Source: G965220825 sp965220825 (GTDB taxonomy: Bacteria > Pseudomonadota > Alphaproteobacteria > UBA828). From it: a DNA stretch of 64,000 nt. The notes under the pieces were generated by a model. It did not search any database, had not been told where the DNA came from, and was given only the letters and a program-made list of their open reading frames with translations. This document shows, one piece after another, positions 8,695-16,403 of the stretch. Numbering within the stretch: the stretch's first letter is position 1; each line of letters opens with the position of its first letter. The position numbers and the translations under genes are program-made. The DNA lies in assembly GCA_965220825.1 (NCBI GenBank), contig OZ244839.1, positions 2,170,001-2,234,000 of the forward strand. Reading direction: 5' to 3'.

Positions 8695-9741
8695 ATGCGC
8701 GCGCTTTCCGCTCTCGCCGACAGGCTGTTCCCGACCCGCGCCCGCGCGGTGGACGCGCTCTTTGTCGCGGTCGTTGCCGTGCTCTCCTTCGTCCTCGTGC
8801 CGCTGGTCGCCAGCGAATATTGGCTTCAGGCGATCCTGATTCCGTTTCTGGTGTTCGCGCTCGCATCCCTCGGCCTCAACCTGCTCACGGGCTTCGCCGG
8901 CCAGCTCTCTCTCGGCACCGGCGGCTTCATGGCGGTGGGCGCCTACTCGGCCTACAAGATGGCGACCGCCTGGCCCGGGCTCGACATCATTGCGGTGTTC
9001 TTCATCTCCGGCTTCTTCGCGGCGGGCGTGGGGCTGCTGTTCGGCCTTCCGAGCCTGCGCATCAAGGGGTTCTACCTCGCCGTGTCCACGCTGGCGGCGC
9101 AGTTCTTCCTGGTCTGGCTCTTCAACCGGGTGCCCTGGTTCTACAACGACAATCCCTCCGGCACGATCACGGCGCCGCCGCGGACCTTTGCCGGAGTCAT
9201 GGTAACGGGGCCCGAAGCCAGCGCGGAGGCGCGCTATCTGGTGGCGCTCGGCTTCGTCGCGCTCTTCGTCTTCATTGCGCGGAACCTGGTGCGCAGCCGC
9301 TTCGGGCGCGCCTGGATGGCGGTGCGCGACATGGACGTTGCCGCCGAGATCGTCGGCATCCCGCTGCTGCGCACCAAGCTCCTGGCCTTCGCCGTGAGCT
9401 CCTATCTCTGCGGCGTTTCCGGTGCGCTCCTGGTGTTCCTCTATCTCGGCAGCGCGGAGACGCTCGCATTCGGCGTCAACATCTCCTTCCTGGTGCTCTT
9501 CATGATCATTATCGGCGGGCTCGGCTCCATCGCAGGCTCCATCCTGGGCGCGGCCTTCATCACCATCGTGCCGATCTTCCTCGCCAATCTGCGCCCGCTC
9601 ACCGGCGCCGACCTGCCGGTGGACATGGCCAAGCATATCGAGGTGATCGTCTTCGGCGGCATGATCATCCTGTTCCTCATCGTCGAACCTCTGGGCCTCG
9701 CCCGCCTCGTTCGCATCACGCGGGACCGGCTCGGATTCTGA
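8695..9741 (+). CDS. livM: Branched-chain amino acid-type ABC permease (LivM-like)
   Basis: The ATG at 8695 lies 2 bp after the livH stop; the product has 348 residues. LivM-family signatures are present: SLGLNLLTGFAGQLSLGTGG near residue 55, PSLRIKGFYLAVSTLA, a RSRFGRAWMAVRD loop and IIGGLGSIAGSILGA. About ten membrane helices are expected. It pairs with LivH. A gap of 122 bp follows before the receptor gene, with a possible extra promoter there. Confidence 0.92.
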   Translation: MRALSALADRLFPTRARAVDALFVAVVAVLSFVLVPLVASEYWLQAILIPFLVFALASLGLNLLTGFAGQLSLGTGGFMAVGAYSAYKMATAWPGLDIIAVFFISGFFAAGVGLLFGLPSLRIKGFYLAVSTLAAQFFLVWLFNRVPWFYNDNPSGTITAPPRTFAGVMVTGPEASAEARYLVALGFVALFVFIARNLVRSRFGRAWMAVRDMDVAAEIVGIPLLRTKLLAFAVSSYLCGVSGALLVFLYLGSAETLAFGVNISFLVLFMIIIGGLGSIAGSILGAAFITIVPIFLANLRPLTGADLPVDMAKHIEVIVFGGMIILFLIVEPLGLARLVRITRDRLGF

Positions 9742-9775
9742 CGGTTCGCCCCGGCGCAGGCCCCGACACCCCAGT

Positions 9776-9802
9776 TTGACGGCTCGTTCGCTGTGATACA
9801 CT
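9776..9802 (+). promoter_or_regulatory. Possible sigma-70-like promoter before the receptor gene
   Basis: TTGACG at 9776-9781 and TACACT at 9797-9802 resemble -35 and -10 boxes, although their 15-bp spacing is short. The site lies in the 122-bp gap between livM and the receptor gene. Receptors are often needed in excess over membrane components, so an internal promoter here would make sense. This is inference from two short motifs. Confidence 0.3.
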
Positions 9803-9863
9803 TGGCGGCCGCAACGTCGTGTGCGTCTTCGCAACACGGCGCGGCCGGATGGGAGGAATGACC

Positions 9864-11240
9864 ATGGCGTTGAAAAGAAAGACTTATACGCGCGGCTGGC
9901 GGGGCCTTGCCGGCGGCGCGGCTTGCGCGGCGCTTGCCGCCGCCCTCCTCTTTGCCACAGGCCCGGCGGGCGGTCTCGCAGGCAAGGAAGCCAAGGCGGC
10001 CGACGAGCAATATATCCCGCTCCTTGTCTATCGGACCGGGCCTTACGCACCCAACGGAATCCCCGCCGCCAACGGCTATCTCGACTATCTCAACCTGCTC
10101 AACGACCGGGACGGCGGGATCAACGGCGTCATGCTGACCTGGGAGGAGTGCGAGTTCGCCTACGACACCAAGGCCGGCGTGGAATGCTATGAGCGCCTCA
10201 AGGCCAGAGGCGGCGCCTCGCTCGTCAACCCCTACTCCACCGGCGTGACCTACCAGCTCATCCCCAAGGCGCAGGTGGACGAGATCCCGGTGCATTCCAT
10301 GGGCTATGGGCAGACGGCCGCCTCCGACGGCCGGGTCTTCCCCTGGGCCTTCACCTTCCCGACCTCCTACTGGAGCCAGGCGTCGGCTCTGATCAAATAT
10401 ATCGGCGCCGAATCGGGTGGCATGGAAGCGCTCTCGGGCCAGACGCTGGCGCTCGTCTATCACAACAGCCCCTACGGCAGGGAACCCATCCCGACGCTCG
10501 AGGTGCTGTCCGAGACATTCGGATACAAGCTGGAACTCCTGCCCGTGGATCATCCGGGCCAGGAACAGAAATCGACCTGGCTGCAGATCCGCAAGATCAA
10601 GCCCGATTGGACCTTCCTCTGGGGCTGGGGCGTGATGAACCAGGTCGCGATCAAGGAGGCGGCCGGCATCAACTACCCCATGGACCGGATGATCGGGGTC
10701 TGGTGGTCCGGGAGCGAGTCCGACGTGGTGCCGGCCAAGGAAGCCGCCATGGGCTACAAGTCCGCGACCTTCCATGCGCCGGGTGCCGGCTTCCCGCTCC
10801 ACGACGCCATCCTGGAAACCCGCTATGGCGGCGATCTGGAGAAGGCCAAGGAGAACAATTTCGGCGAGGTGCTCTATAACCGCGGCCTGTTCAACGCCGT
10901 GCTGAACACCGAGGCCATCCGCACCGCCATGGGCAAGTTCGGCAACCGGACAATGACCGGTGCCGAGGTCCGCTGGGGCATGGAGAACCTCGACCTCACC
11001 GAGGAGCGGCTCGCCGCGCTGGGTCTCGACGGCTTCACCAAGCCGGTCAAGGTGACCTGCGAGGATCACGAGGGCAACGGGCCGGTGGCCGTCCAGCAGT
11101 GGGACGGCGAAAGCTGGAACGTGGTGAGCGACTGGATCGAGCCCATGCGGGATGTCGTGCGGCCCATGATCGAAGCTGCCGCGGCGCAGTTCGCCGCCGA
11201 GAACAGCATTACGCCACGCGACTGTTCGAAGGAGATGTGA
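9864..11240 (+). CDS. Periplasmic receptor of the Liv-type importer (Peripla_BP_6 family)
   Basis: The start at ATG 9864 is chosen over the upstream in-frame 9819 and 9858 because GGGAGG at 9851-9856 is spaced 7 bp from it. The 458-residue product begins with a basic stretch (MALKRKTYTRGWRG) and a hydrophobic signal segment, with likely cleavage before ADEQYIP. YIPLLVYRTGPYAPNGIPAA and the following YLDYLNLLNDRDGGINGV match Leu/Ile/Val-type receptors. At 458 residues it is longer than LivJ (about 370), as seen in amide, urea and aromatic-acid variants. Ligand unknown. Confidence 0.9.
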   Translation: MALKRKTYTRGWRGLAGGAACAALAAALLFATGPAGGLAGKEAKAADEQYIPLLVYRTGPYAPNGIPAANGYLDYLNLLNDRDGGINGVMLTWEECEFAYDTKAGVECYERLKARGGASLVNPYSTGVTYQLIPKAQVDEIPVHSMGYGQTAASDGRVFPWAFTFPTSYWSQASALIKYIGAESGGMEALSGQTLALVYHNSPYGREPIPTLEVLSETFGYKLELLPVDHPGQEQKSTWLQIRKIKPDWTFLWGWGVMNQVAIKEAAGINYPMDRMIGVWWSGSESDVVPAKEAAMGYKSATFHAPGAGFPLHDAILETRYGGDLEKAKENNFGEVLYNRGLFNAVLNTEAIRTAMGKFGNRTMTGAEVRWGMENLDLTEERLAALGLDGFTKPVKVTCEDHEGNGPVAVQQWDGESWNVVSDWIEPMRDVVRPMIEAAAAQFAAENSITPRDCSKEM

Positions 11241-12040
11241 CCGTCCCGCGCGAAGAACCCGCCGCCGGGAGCGCCGTTACGGACGCGTCCCCGGCGGCGG
11301 ATGGACCGCCGCTTCTCGAGCTCGATGCGGTCGAGGTCGTCTACGACCATGTGATTTCCGTTCTGCGCGGCGTCAGCATGGCGGTGCCCGAGGGCGCGAT
11401 CGTGGCCTTGCTAGGCCCCAACGGCGCAGGCAAGACCACCACCTTGAAGGCGGTCTCGAACCTGCTGCGGGTGGAGCGGGGCGACATTACGGGAGGCAGC
11501 ATCCGCTTCCGGGGCGAGCGGATCGACCGGCTTCCGCCGCAGGATCTGGTGCGGCGCGGCGTCATTCAGGTCATGGAAGGGCGCCGCTGCTTCCCCCATC
11601 TCACGGTGCACGAAAATCTGCAGACCGGCGCCCACACGCGGGGCGACGGGAGAGCGGCCGTCGTCCAGGACATGGAGCGGGTCTATGCGCTCTTTCCGCG
11701 GCTCGCCGACCGCCGGCGCTCACTGGCCGGCGTGATCTCCGGCGGCGAGCAGCAGATGCTTGCCATGGGACGGGCGCTGATGTCCCGCCCGTCGCTCATT
11801 CTCCTGGACGAGCCCTCCATGGGTCTCGCGCCCCAGGTGGTCGCCCATATCTTCGCGACCGTCCGCCGTCTCAACGAGGAGGAAGGGGTGACGGTCCTGC
11901 TCGCCGAGCAAAACGCGAACGTGGCGCTCGGCATGGCCGGCTACGGTTACATTCTGGAGAACGGCAGGGTCGGTCTCGAAGGTGCCGCTGCCGAGCTCCG
12001 CGACAACCCGGCGGTGCAGAGCACCTATCTCGGTATCTGA
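11237..12040 (+). CDS. livF: Branched-chain amino acid-type ABC importer ATPase (LivF-like)
   Basis: The GTG at 11237 overlaps the receptor stop (GTGA) and follows AAGGAG; 267 residues result. Walker A GPNGAGKTT, signature ISGGEQQMLAMGRAL and Walker B LILLDEPSMGLAP are all intact and of LivF type. It forms a heterodimer with LivG. An N-terminal tail of about 20 residues rich in Pro, Ala and Glu precedes the ABC domain. This is the last gene of the transport run; hisB begins 94 bp further on. Confidence 0.92.
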   Translation: MTVPREEPAAGSAVTDASPAADGPPLLELDAVEVVYDHVISVLRGVSMAVPEGAIVALLGPNGAGKTTTLKAVSNLLRVERGDITGGSIRFRGERIDRLPPQDLVRRGVIQVMEGRRCFPHLTVHENLQTGAHTRGDGRAAVVQDMERVYALFPRLADRRRSLAGVISGGEQQMLAMGRALMSRPSLILLDEPSMGLAPQVVAHIFATVRRLNEEEGVTVLLAEQNANVALGMAGYGYILENGRVGLEGAAAELRDNPAVQSTYLGI

Positions 12041-12134
12041 AGGGCGCGGACGGGACAACCGCTTGCCGGGCGGCGTGGCGGGCGGGCGCGGTTCCTGCTA
12101 CAAGGGCGCCCCCTCCAAAAACCCGGCTTTCGCC

Positions 12135-12749
12135 ATGAGCAAGAAGCGCACAGCACGCGTCGAGCGCGTCACGAAAGAGACAAGCATCGTCGTTACGGTC
12201 GATCTGGACGGCAGCGGCCGGTCCGAGATTGCCACCGGCATCGGCTTTCTCGACCACATGCTGGAACAGCTTTCCCGCCACAGCCTGATCGATATCGCCT
12301 GTGAAGCGAAAGGCGACACGCATGTCACGCTGCACCACACGGTGGAGGACACGGGGCTCGCCATCGGCGAAGCGGTCTCCCGCGCGCTCGGCGAACGCCG
12401 GGGGATAAGGCGCTACGGCGCTGCGCGGATCCCCATGGATGAAGCCTGCGCCCAGGTCTCCCTCGACACGAGCAACCGGCCCTATCTGGTGTGGCGTGTC
12501 CGCTTCGATCGTCCCCGGCTGGACGGCATGGACACGGAGCACTTCAAGGAGTGGTTCCAGGCTTTCGCGCAGGCCGCGGGGCTCACGCTGCATGTGGAGG
12601 TTCCCTACGGCGAGAACAGCCACCATATGATCGAGGCCTGCTACAAGGGTCTGGCTCGCGCCCTGCGCCAAGCGGTGGAGCCGGACGCACGCATGGCCGG
12701 CGAGATTCCCTCTACCAAGGGCGTTCTGAGCAGCGGCTCGGAGGCGTGA
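12135..12749 (+). CDS. hisB: Imidazoleglycerol-phosphate dehydratase
   Basis: The 204-residue single-function HisB dehydrates imidazoleglycerol phosphate to imidazole-acetol phosphate. Both manganese-binding signatures are present: HHTVEDTG near residue 65 and ENSHHMIEA near residue 165, with GFLDHM near residue 40. The length is normal for a monofunctional bacterial enzyme. ATG at 12135 is the first residue consistent with family N-termini; the longer frame runs back into livF. It leads the hisBHAF block, and hisH starts 7 bp after its stop. Confidence 0.96.
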   Translation: MSKKRTARVERVTKETSIVVTVDLDGSGRSEIATGIGFLDHMLEQLSRHSLIDIACEAKGDTHVTLHHTVEDTGLAIGEAVSRALGERRGIRRYGAARIPMDEACAQVSLDTSNRPYLVWRVRFDRPRLDGMDTEHFKEWFQAFAQAAGLTLHVEVPYGENSHHMIEACYKGLARALRQAVEPDARMAGEIPSTKGVLSSGSEA

Positions 12750-12756
12750 ACGCGAC

Positions 12757-13401
12757 ATGCGTGTCGCCATCGTCGATTACGGCTCGGGCAACCTGCGTTC
12801 CGCCGCCAAGGCCTTCGAGCGCGAAGCCGGCGCCATGCCGGGAAGGCCCGGGGTGCATGTGACCAGGGACCCGGACAAGGTGCGGCGCGCCGAGCGCGTC
12901 GTCCTTCCCGGCGTCGGTGCTTTCGCCGACTGCAAGGCGGGGCTCGCCGCCATCGACGGCATGATCGAGGCGCTGGAGGAGGCGGTGGTGCGCCGCGGCG
13001 TTCCCTTTCTCGGGATTTGCGTCGGCATGCAGCTCATGGCGCGGACGGGCCTCGAACATGGCAAGCATGAGGGTTTCGGCTGGCTCGACGGCGAGGTACG
13101 CGCGATCCTGCCGGGCGAGGCGGGGCTGAAGGTCCCCCATATGGGGTGGAACGAGCTGATTCCGGCCGGCGGCGGCCATGCCCTGCTCGAGGGCGTGGCG
13201 CGTGGCGCGCACGCCTATTTCGTCCACAGCTATGCTTTGGTCTGCCGGGCGCGGGAGACCGTCTTCGCAACGGTGGATTACGGCGGACCGGTGGTTGCGG
13301 TCGCGGGTCGCGACAATATGGTGGGCACCCAGTTCCACCCCGAAAAGAGCCAGGCGGTTGGGCTCGCGGTGATCGCAAACTTCCTCCGGTGGCGGCCGTG
13401 A
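12757..13401 (+). CDS. hisH: Imidazole glycerol phosphate synthase, glutamine amidotransferase subunit
   Basis: The 214-residue class I glutamine amidotransferase has its catalytic triad visible: Cys in LGICVGMQLM near residue 87, and His and Glu in QFHPEKSQ near residue 195. The N-terminus MRVAIVDYGSGNLRS is typical HisH. It supplies ammonia to HisF, which is encoded three genes downstream. Its stop overlaps the start of the acetyltransferase gene by 4 bp (GTGA), so that gene is translated in step with it. Confidence 0.96.
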   Translation: MRVAIVDYGSGNLRSAAKAFEREAGAMPGRPGVHVTRDPDKVRRAERVVLPGVGAFADCKAGLAAIDGMIEALEEAVVRRGVPFLGICVGMQLMARTGLEHGKHEGFGWLDGEVRAILPGEAGLKVPHMGWNELIPAGGGHALLEGVARGAHAYFVHSYALVCRARETVFATVDYGGPVVAVAGRDNMVGTQFHPEKSQAVGLAVIANFLRWRP

Positions 13402-13952
13402 GCGAGACGGCGCCCGCGCCCGCGCCCAGGATCGAGGTGGTGAAGGCTGCCAAGCTCCACAAGCGCATGCTTGCCGAGCTGTGCGACGCCGCGTCCGGCG
13501 CCATTGTCGACGGTGCGGGCTTCGGCTGGGTGCGGCCCCCGCCGCAGGATGCGTTCGAGCGCTATTGGCGGGGCGTGACGGTGGTGCCGGAGCGGGTGCT
13601 CTTTCTCGGGCGGCTCGACGGCGTGGTGGCGGGCTCCGTGCAGCTCGTCGGGCCGCCGCCCCAGAAGGAGGCATGGGCGCTCGCCTGCCTCATCGACACC
13701 CACTTCGTGGCACCCTGGGCGCGCGGGCACGGCCTGGCCCGAGCGCTCCTGGAGGCGGCGGAGGCGGAGGCGGCCTCGCGCGGCTTTCGAGTCATGAATC
13801 TGAGTGTGCGGGAAACCCAGGAGGCCGCGGTTCGGCTCTACGAATCCCTCGGCTTCATACGCTGGGGAACCCATCCCAACTATGCCTTCGTGGATGGCAA
13901 GCCGATCGCCGGGCACTATTACTGCAAGGATCTGGGGGCGGGCCGCCGGTGA
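13398..13952 (+). CDS. GNAT-family N-acetyltransferase inserted in the histidine operon
   Basis: The GTG at 13398 overlaps the hisH stop, giving 184 residues. The GNAT fold is shown by FVAPWARGHGLARALLEAAE (the acetyl-CoA loop, R/Q-x-x-G-x-G/A) near residue 115 and by AAVRLYESLGFIRWGTHPNY near the C-terminus. It most resembles small-molecule acetyltransferases. Its stop overlaps the hisA GTG start, so it is coupled on both sides. It is not a known histidine pathway enzyme. In many alphaproteobacteria a different small gene occupies this slot. The substrate is unknown; an amino acid, a toxic analogue or a pathway intermediate are all possible. Confidence 0.88.
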   Translation: MSETAPAPAPRIEVVKAAKLHKRMLAELCDAASGAIVDGAGFGWVRPPPQDAFERYWRGVTVVPERVLFLGRLDGVVAGSVQLVGPPPQKEAWALACLIDTHFVAPWARGHGLARALLEAAEAEAASRGFRVMNLSVRETQEAAVRLYESLGFIRWGTHPNYAFVDGKPIAGHYYCKDLGAGRR

Positions 13953-14698
13953 TCCTCCTGCCCGCCATCGACCTCAAGGACGGCGTCTGCGTCAGGCTCG
14001 TACAGGGCGACATGGCGCGGGCGACGGTCTTTGCCGACGACCCGGCCGCCCAGGCCCGCGCCTTTGCCGGAATGGGCTTCTCGTGGCTGCATGTGGTGGA
14101 TCTGGACGGCGCGTTCGCCGGCCGGTCCGTCAACGGCGCCGCCGTGGACGCGATCCTCGAGGCGGTGGACATTCCCGTTCAGCTTGGCGGTGGAATCCGG
14201 GACATGGCCGCCATGGAAGGCTGGCTCGCCCGCGGCGTACGCCGCGTCGTGCTCGGAACAGCCGCCGTGCGCACGCCAGAACTGGTGCGCGAGGCCTGCC
14301 GAGCCTTTCCCGGCCGTATCGCCGTCGGCCTCGATGCACGGGACGGGCGGGTCGCGGTGGAGGGCTGGGCGGAGACCACGCCGCTGGAGGCCACGGACCT
14401 CGCCCACCGCTTCGAGGATGCCGGCGCAGCCGCCATCATACACACCGATATCACCCGTGACGGCGCTCTCCAGGGCGTGAACGCCGCCGCGACGGCCGCG
14501 CTGGCCCGCGGCCTCTCCACACCGGTGATCGCCTCCGGCGGGGTCGCCTCCCACGCGGACCTCGTCGCGTTGAAGGCCTGCGAAGCCGACGGCATCTCTG
14601 GCGTCATCTGCGGCCGGGCTCTCTATGACGGGCGCATCGACCCCGCGCACGCCCTTGCGCTGCTGTCGGAGCCGGGCGGCGAGAGCGCGCCATGTTGA
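13949..14698 (+). CDS. hisA: ProFAR isomerase (phosphoribosylformimino-AICAR-phosphate isomerase)
   Basis: The GTG at 13949 overlaps the acetyltransferase stop; 249 residues. The (beta/alpha)8 barrel isomerase converts ProFAR to PRFAR in histidine synthesis. Catalytic Asp residues are in LLPAIDLKDG near residue 8 and HTDITRDG near residue 130. QLGGGIRD and VIASGGVAS provide the phosphate-binding loops. Its last 7 bp overlap the hisF start. Confidence 0.95.
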   Translation: MILLPAIDLKDGVCVRLVQGDMARATVFADDPAAQARAFAGMGFSWLHVVDLDGAFAGRSVNGAAVDAILEAVDIPVQLGGGIRDMAAMEGWLARGVRRVVLGTAAVRTPELVREACRAFPGRIAVGLDARDGRVAVEGWAETTPLEATDLAHRFEDAGAAAIIHTDITRDGALQGVNAAATAALARGLSTPVIASGGVASHADLVALKACEADGISGVICGRALYDGRIDPAHALALLSEPGGESAPC

Positions 14699-15450
14699 AA
14701 ATGCGCGTCATCCCCTGCCTCGACGTCCATGCCGGGCGGGTGGTGAAGGGGGTGCGCTTCGTGAACCTGGTGGATGCGGGCGATCCCGTGGAGCAGGCAC
14801 GCGTCTATGACGAGCAGGGTGCGGACGAACTCTGCTTCCTGGACATCACCGCCTCTCACGAAGGGCGGGACACCCTCTACGACACGGTCGCGCGGACCGC
14901 CGAGGCGTGCTTCATGCCGCTCACCGTGGGTGGCGGGGTACGCACGGTGGCGGATGTGCGCGCACTGCTTCTGGCCGGCGCCGACAAGGTATCGATCAAC
15001 ACGGCCGCCGTGCACAACCCGGCGTTGGTCACCGAGGCCTCCGCCAAGTTCGGCGCGCAATGCATCGTGGTTGCCATCGACGCGAAGCGGTCGGGCGGCG
15101 GACGCTTCGAAATCTTCACCCATGGGGGGCGGAAGCCCACCGGGATCGATGCCATTGCCTGGGCGCGGCGCATGGCCGAGGCAGGGGCCGGCGAACTCCT
15201 GCTCACCTCCATGGACCGTGACGGCACCCGCGACGGCTTCGATCTTGCGCTCACCCGGGCCGTCGCCGACGCCGTGACCATCCCGGTGATCGCGTCCGGC
15301 GGTGTCGGCACGCTGGACCATCTGGTGGAGGGCATTCGCGAAGGCCATGCCACCGCCGTTCTCGCGGCCTCGATCTTTCATTTCGGCACCCACTCCATCG
15401 CCGAGGCGAAGGCGCATATGCGGGCGGCCGGGATTCCGGTGCGATCGTAA
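14692..15450 (+). CDS. hisF: Imidazole glycerol phosphate synthase, cyclase subunit
   Basis: The 252-residue barrel enzyme uses ammonia from HisH to turn PRFAR into IGP and AICAR. Catalytic Asp residues are visible in RVIPCLDVHAGRVVKGV near residue 11 and in TSMDRDGT near residue 178; VAIDAKR lies mid-protein. The ATG at 14692 overlaps hisA by 7 bp. An internal ATG at 14701 (MRVIPCLD) is an alternative start. The block ends here: the next gene is convergent, and no hisE or hisI follows within the window. Confidence 0.96.
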   Translation: MLKMRVIPCLDVHAGRVVKGVRFVNLVDAGDPVEQARVYDEQGADELCFLDITASHEGRDTLYDTVARTAEACFMPLTVGGGVRTVADVRALLLAGADKVSINTAAVHNPALVTEASAKFGAQCIVVAIDAKRSGGGRFEIFTHGGRKPTGIDAIAWARRMAEAGAGELLLTSMDRDGTRDGFDLALTRAVADAVTIPVIASGGVGTLDHLVEGIREGHATAVLAASIFHFGTHSIAEAKAHMRAAGIPVRS

Positions 15451-15533
15451 TTTTCCGCCGCCGAGGAAAGCACCGCAGCCCCCGCGCCGGGTGCCGGGGC
15501 GCAAGCGCCGAGACGTCACGGCGGTAGGGCGTT

Positions 15534-16403
15534 CTATCTCCCGCGAAGCCCGCGGCGGCTTTCCTGCCGGGCCGCAGACCACGCGCGCGCAAGTGCGCAG
15601 AAGTCGGCGACGGAAAGGGTTTCGGCGCGGGCTTCGGGCGGGATTCCCGCCTCCCGAAGCAGTCTTTCCGTATCGTCACCAAGGGTGCGGAGGGCGCGTC
15701 GAAGCATTTTTCGGCGTTGGCCGAAAGCCGCCCGTACCACCATGTCGAGAGCGTCGGCGTCCGCCGGCGCGGCGGGCTCCGGCCGGGGCACAAGCCGGAT
15801 GACCGTCGCCGCGACCAGAGGTGCGGGGACGAAGGCCCCGGGGCTCACATCGAAGAGCCGCTCGCAGGTACAGAGCCACTGGACGCGGATGGACAATCCG
15901 CCATAGTCCCGCCCGCCCGTTGCCACCATACGCGCCGCGACCTCCTTCTGAAGCATGACGGTGATGCTTCGGATTTGCGCGAGCCGCTCGAGCCAGCGGA
16001 GGACCAGCCGCGTGCCGATATTGAATGGGAGGTTGGCCACCACATGGATCCGCTCCGCGCCGAGCGTCGCCGGATCGAACAGGAGCGCATCGCCCTCGAT
16101 CAGGGTCAGGCGGTCGGGAAAGCGCTCGGCGAGGCCCTGCAGCGCCGCGAGGCAGCGCCGGTCCTTCTCGACGGCGACGATGCGGGCGGTGCGCTCGGCC
16201 AACAAGGCGCGGGTCAAGCCGCCGGGCCCGGGGCCGACTTCCAACACGGTGGCACCGTCCTCGAGCCGCGCCGCTTGCGCGATCCGTGCGCAGAGATTGG
16301 GGTCCAACAAAAAATGCTGCCCCAGCGCGCGTCGGGGCCGAAGACCGTATCGGGCGATCACCTCGCCGAGAGGAGGCGCAGTGTCAGATGCGAATATCGA
16401 CAA
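15534..16403 (-). CDS. rsmA: 16S rRNA adenine dimethyltransferase
   Basis: RsmA (KsgA) dimethylates A1518/A1519 of 16S rRNA. The LGQHFLLDPNL block, SAM loop LEVGPGPGGLTRAL and catalytic NLPFNIGT are intact. A TTG start at 16403 is proposed: it gives 289 residues with the family-typical beginning ...DTAPPLGEVIARYGLRPR and overlaps the end of surA by 20 bp. The ATG further upstream (16547) would add 48 non-homologous residues from within surA. No clear ribosome-binding site is seen, so coupling to surA translation is likely. The canonical neighbour pdxA is absent between surA and rsmA. Confidence 0.9.
   Translation of the reverse strand: MSIFASDTAPPLGEVIARYGLRPRRALGQHFLLDPNLCARIAQAARLEDGATVLEVGPGPGGLTRALLAERTARIVAVEKDRRCLAALQGLAERFPDRLTLIEGDALLFDPATLGAERIHVVANLPFNIGTRLVLRWLERLAQIRSITVMLQKEVAARMVATGGRDYGGLSIRVQWLCTCERLFDVSPGAFVPAPLVAATVIRLVPRPEPAAPADADALDMVVRAAFGQRRKMLRRALRTLGDDTERLLREAGIPPEARAETLSVADFCALARAWSAARQESRRGLRGR

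Noticed and set aside
8617..10050. 477-codon open frame on the minus strand
   Set aside because: It is antisense to the livM-like gene and the receptor start; the product is an Arg/Glu/Gly-rich artefact.
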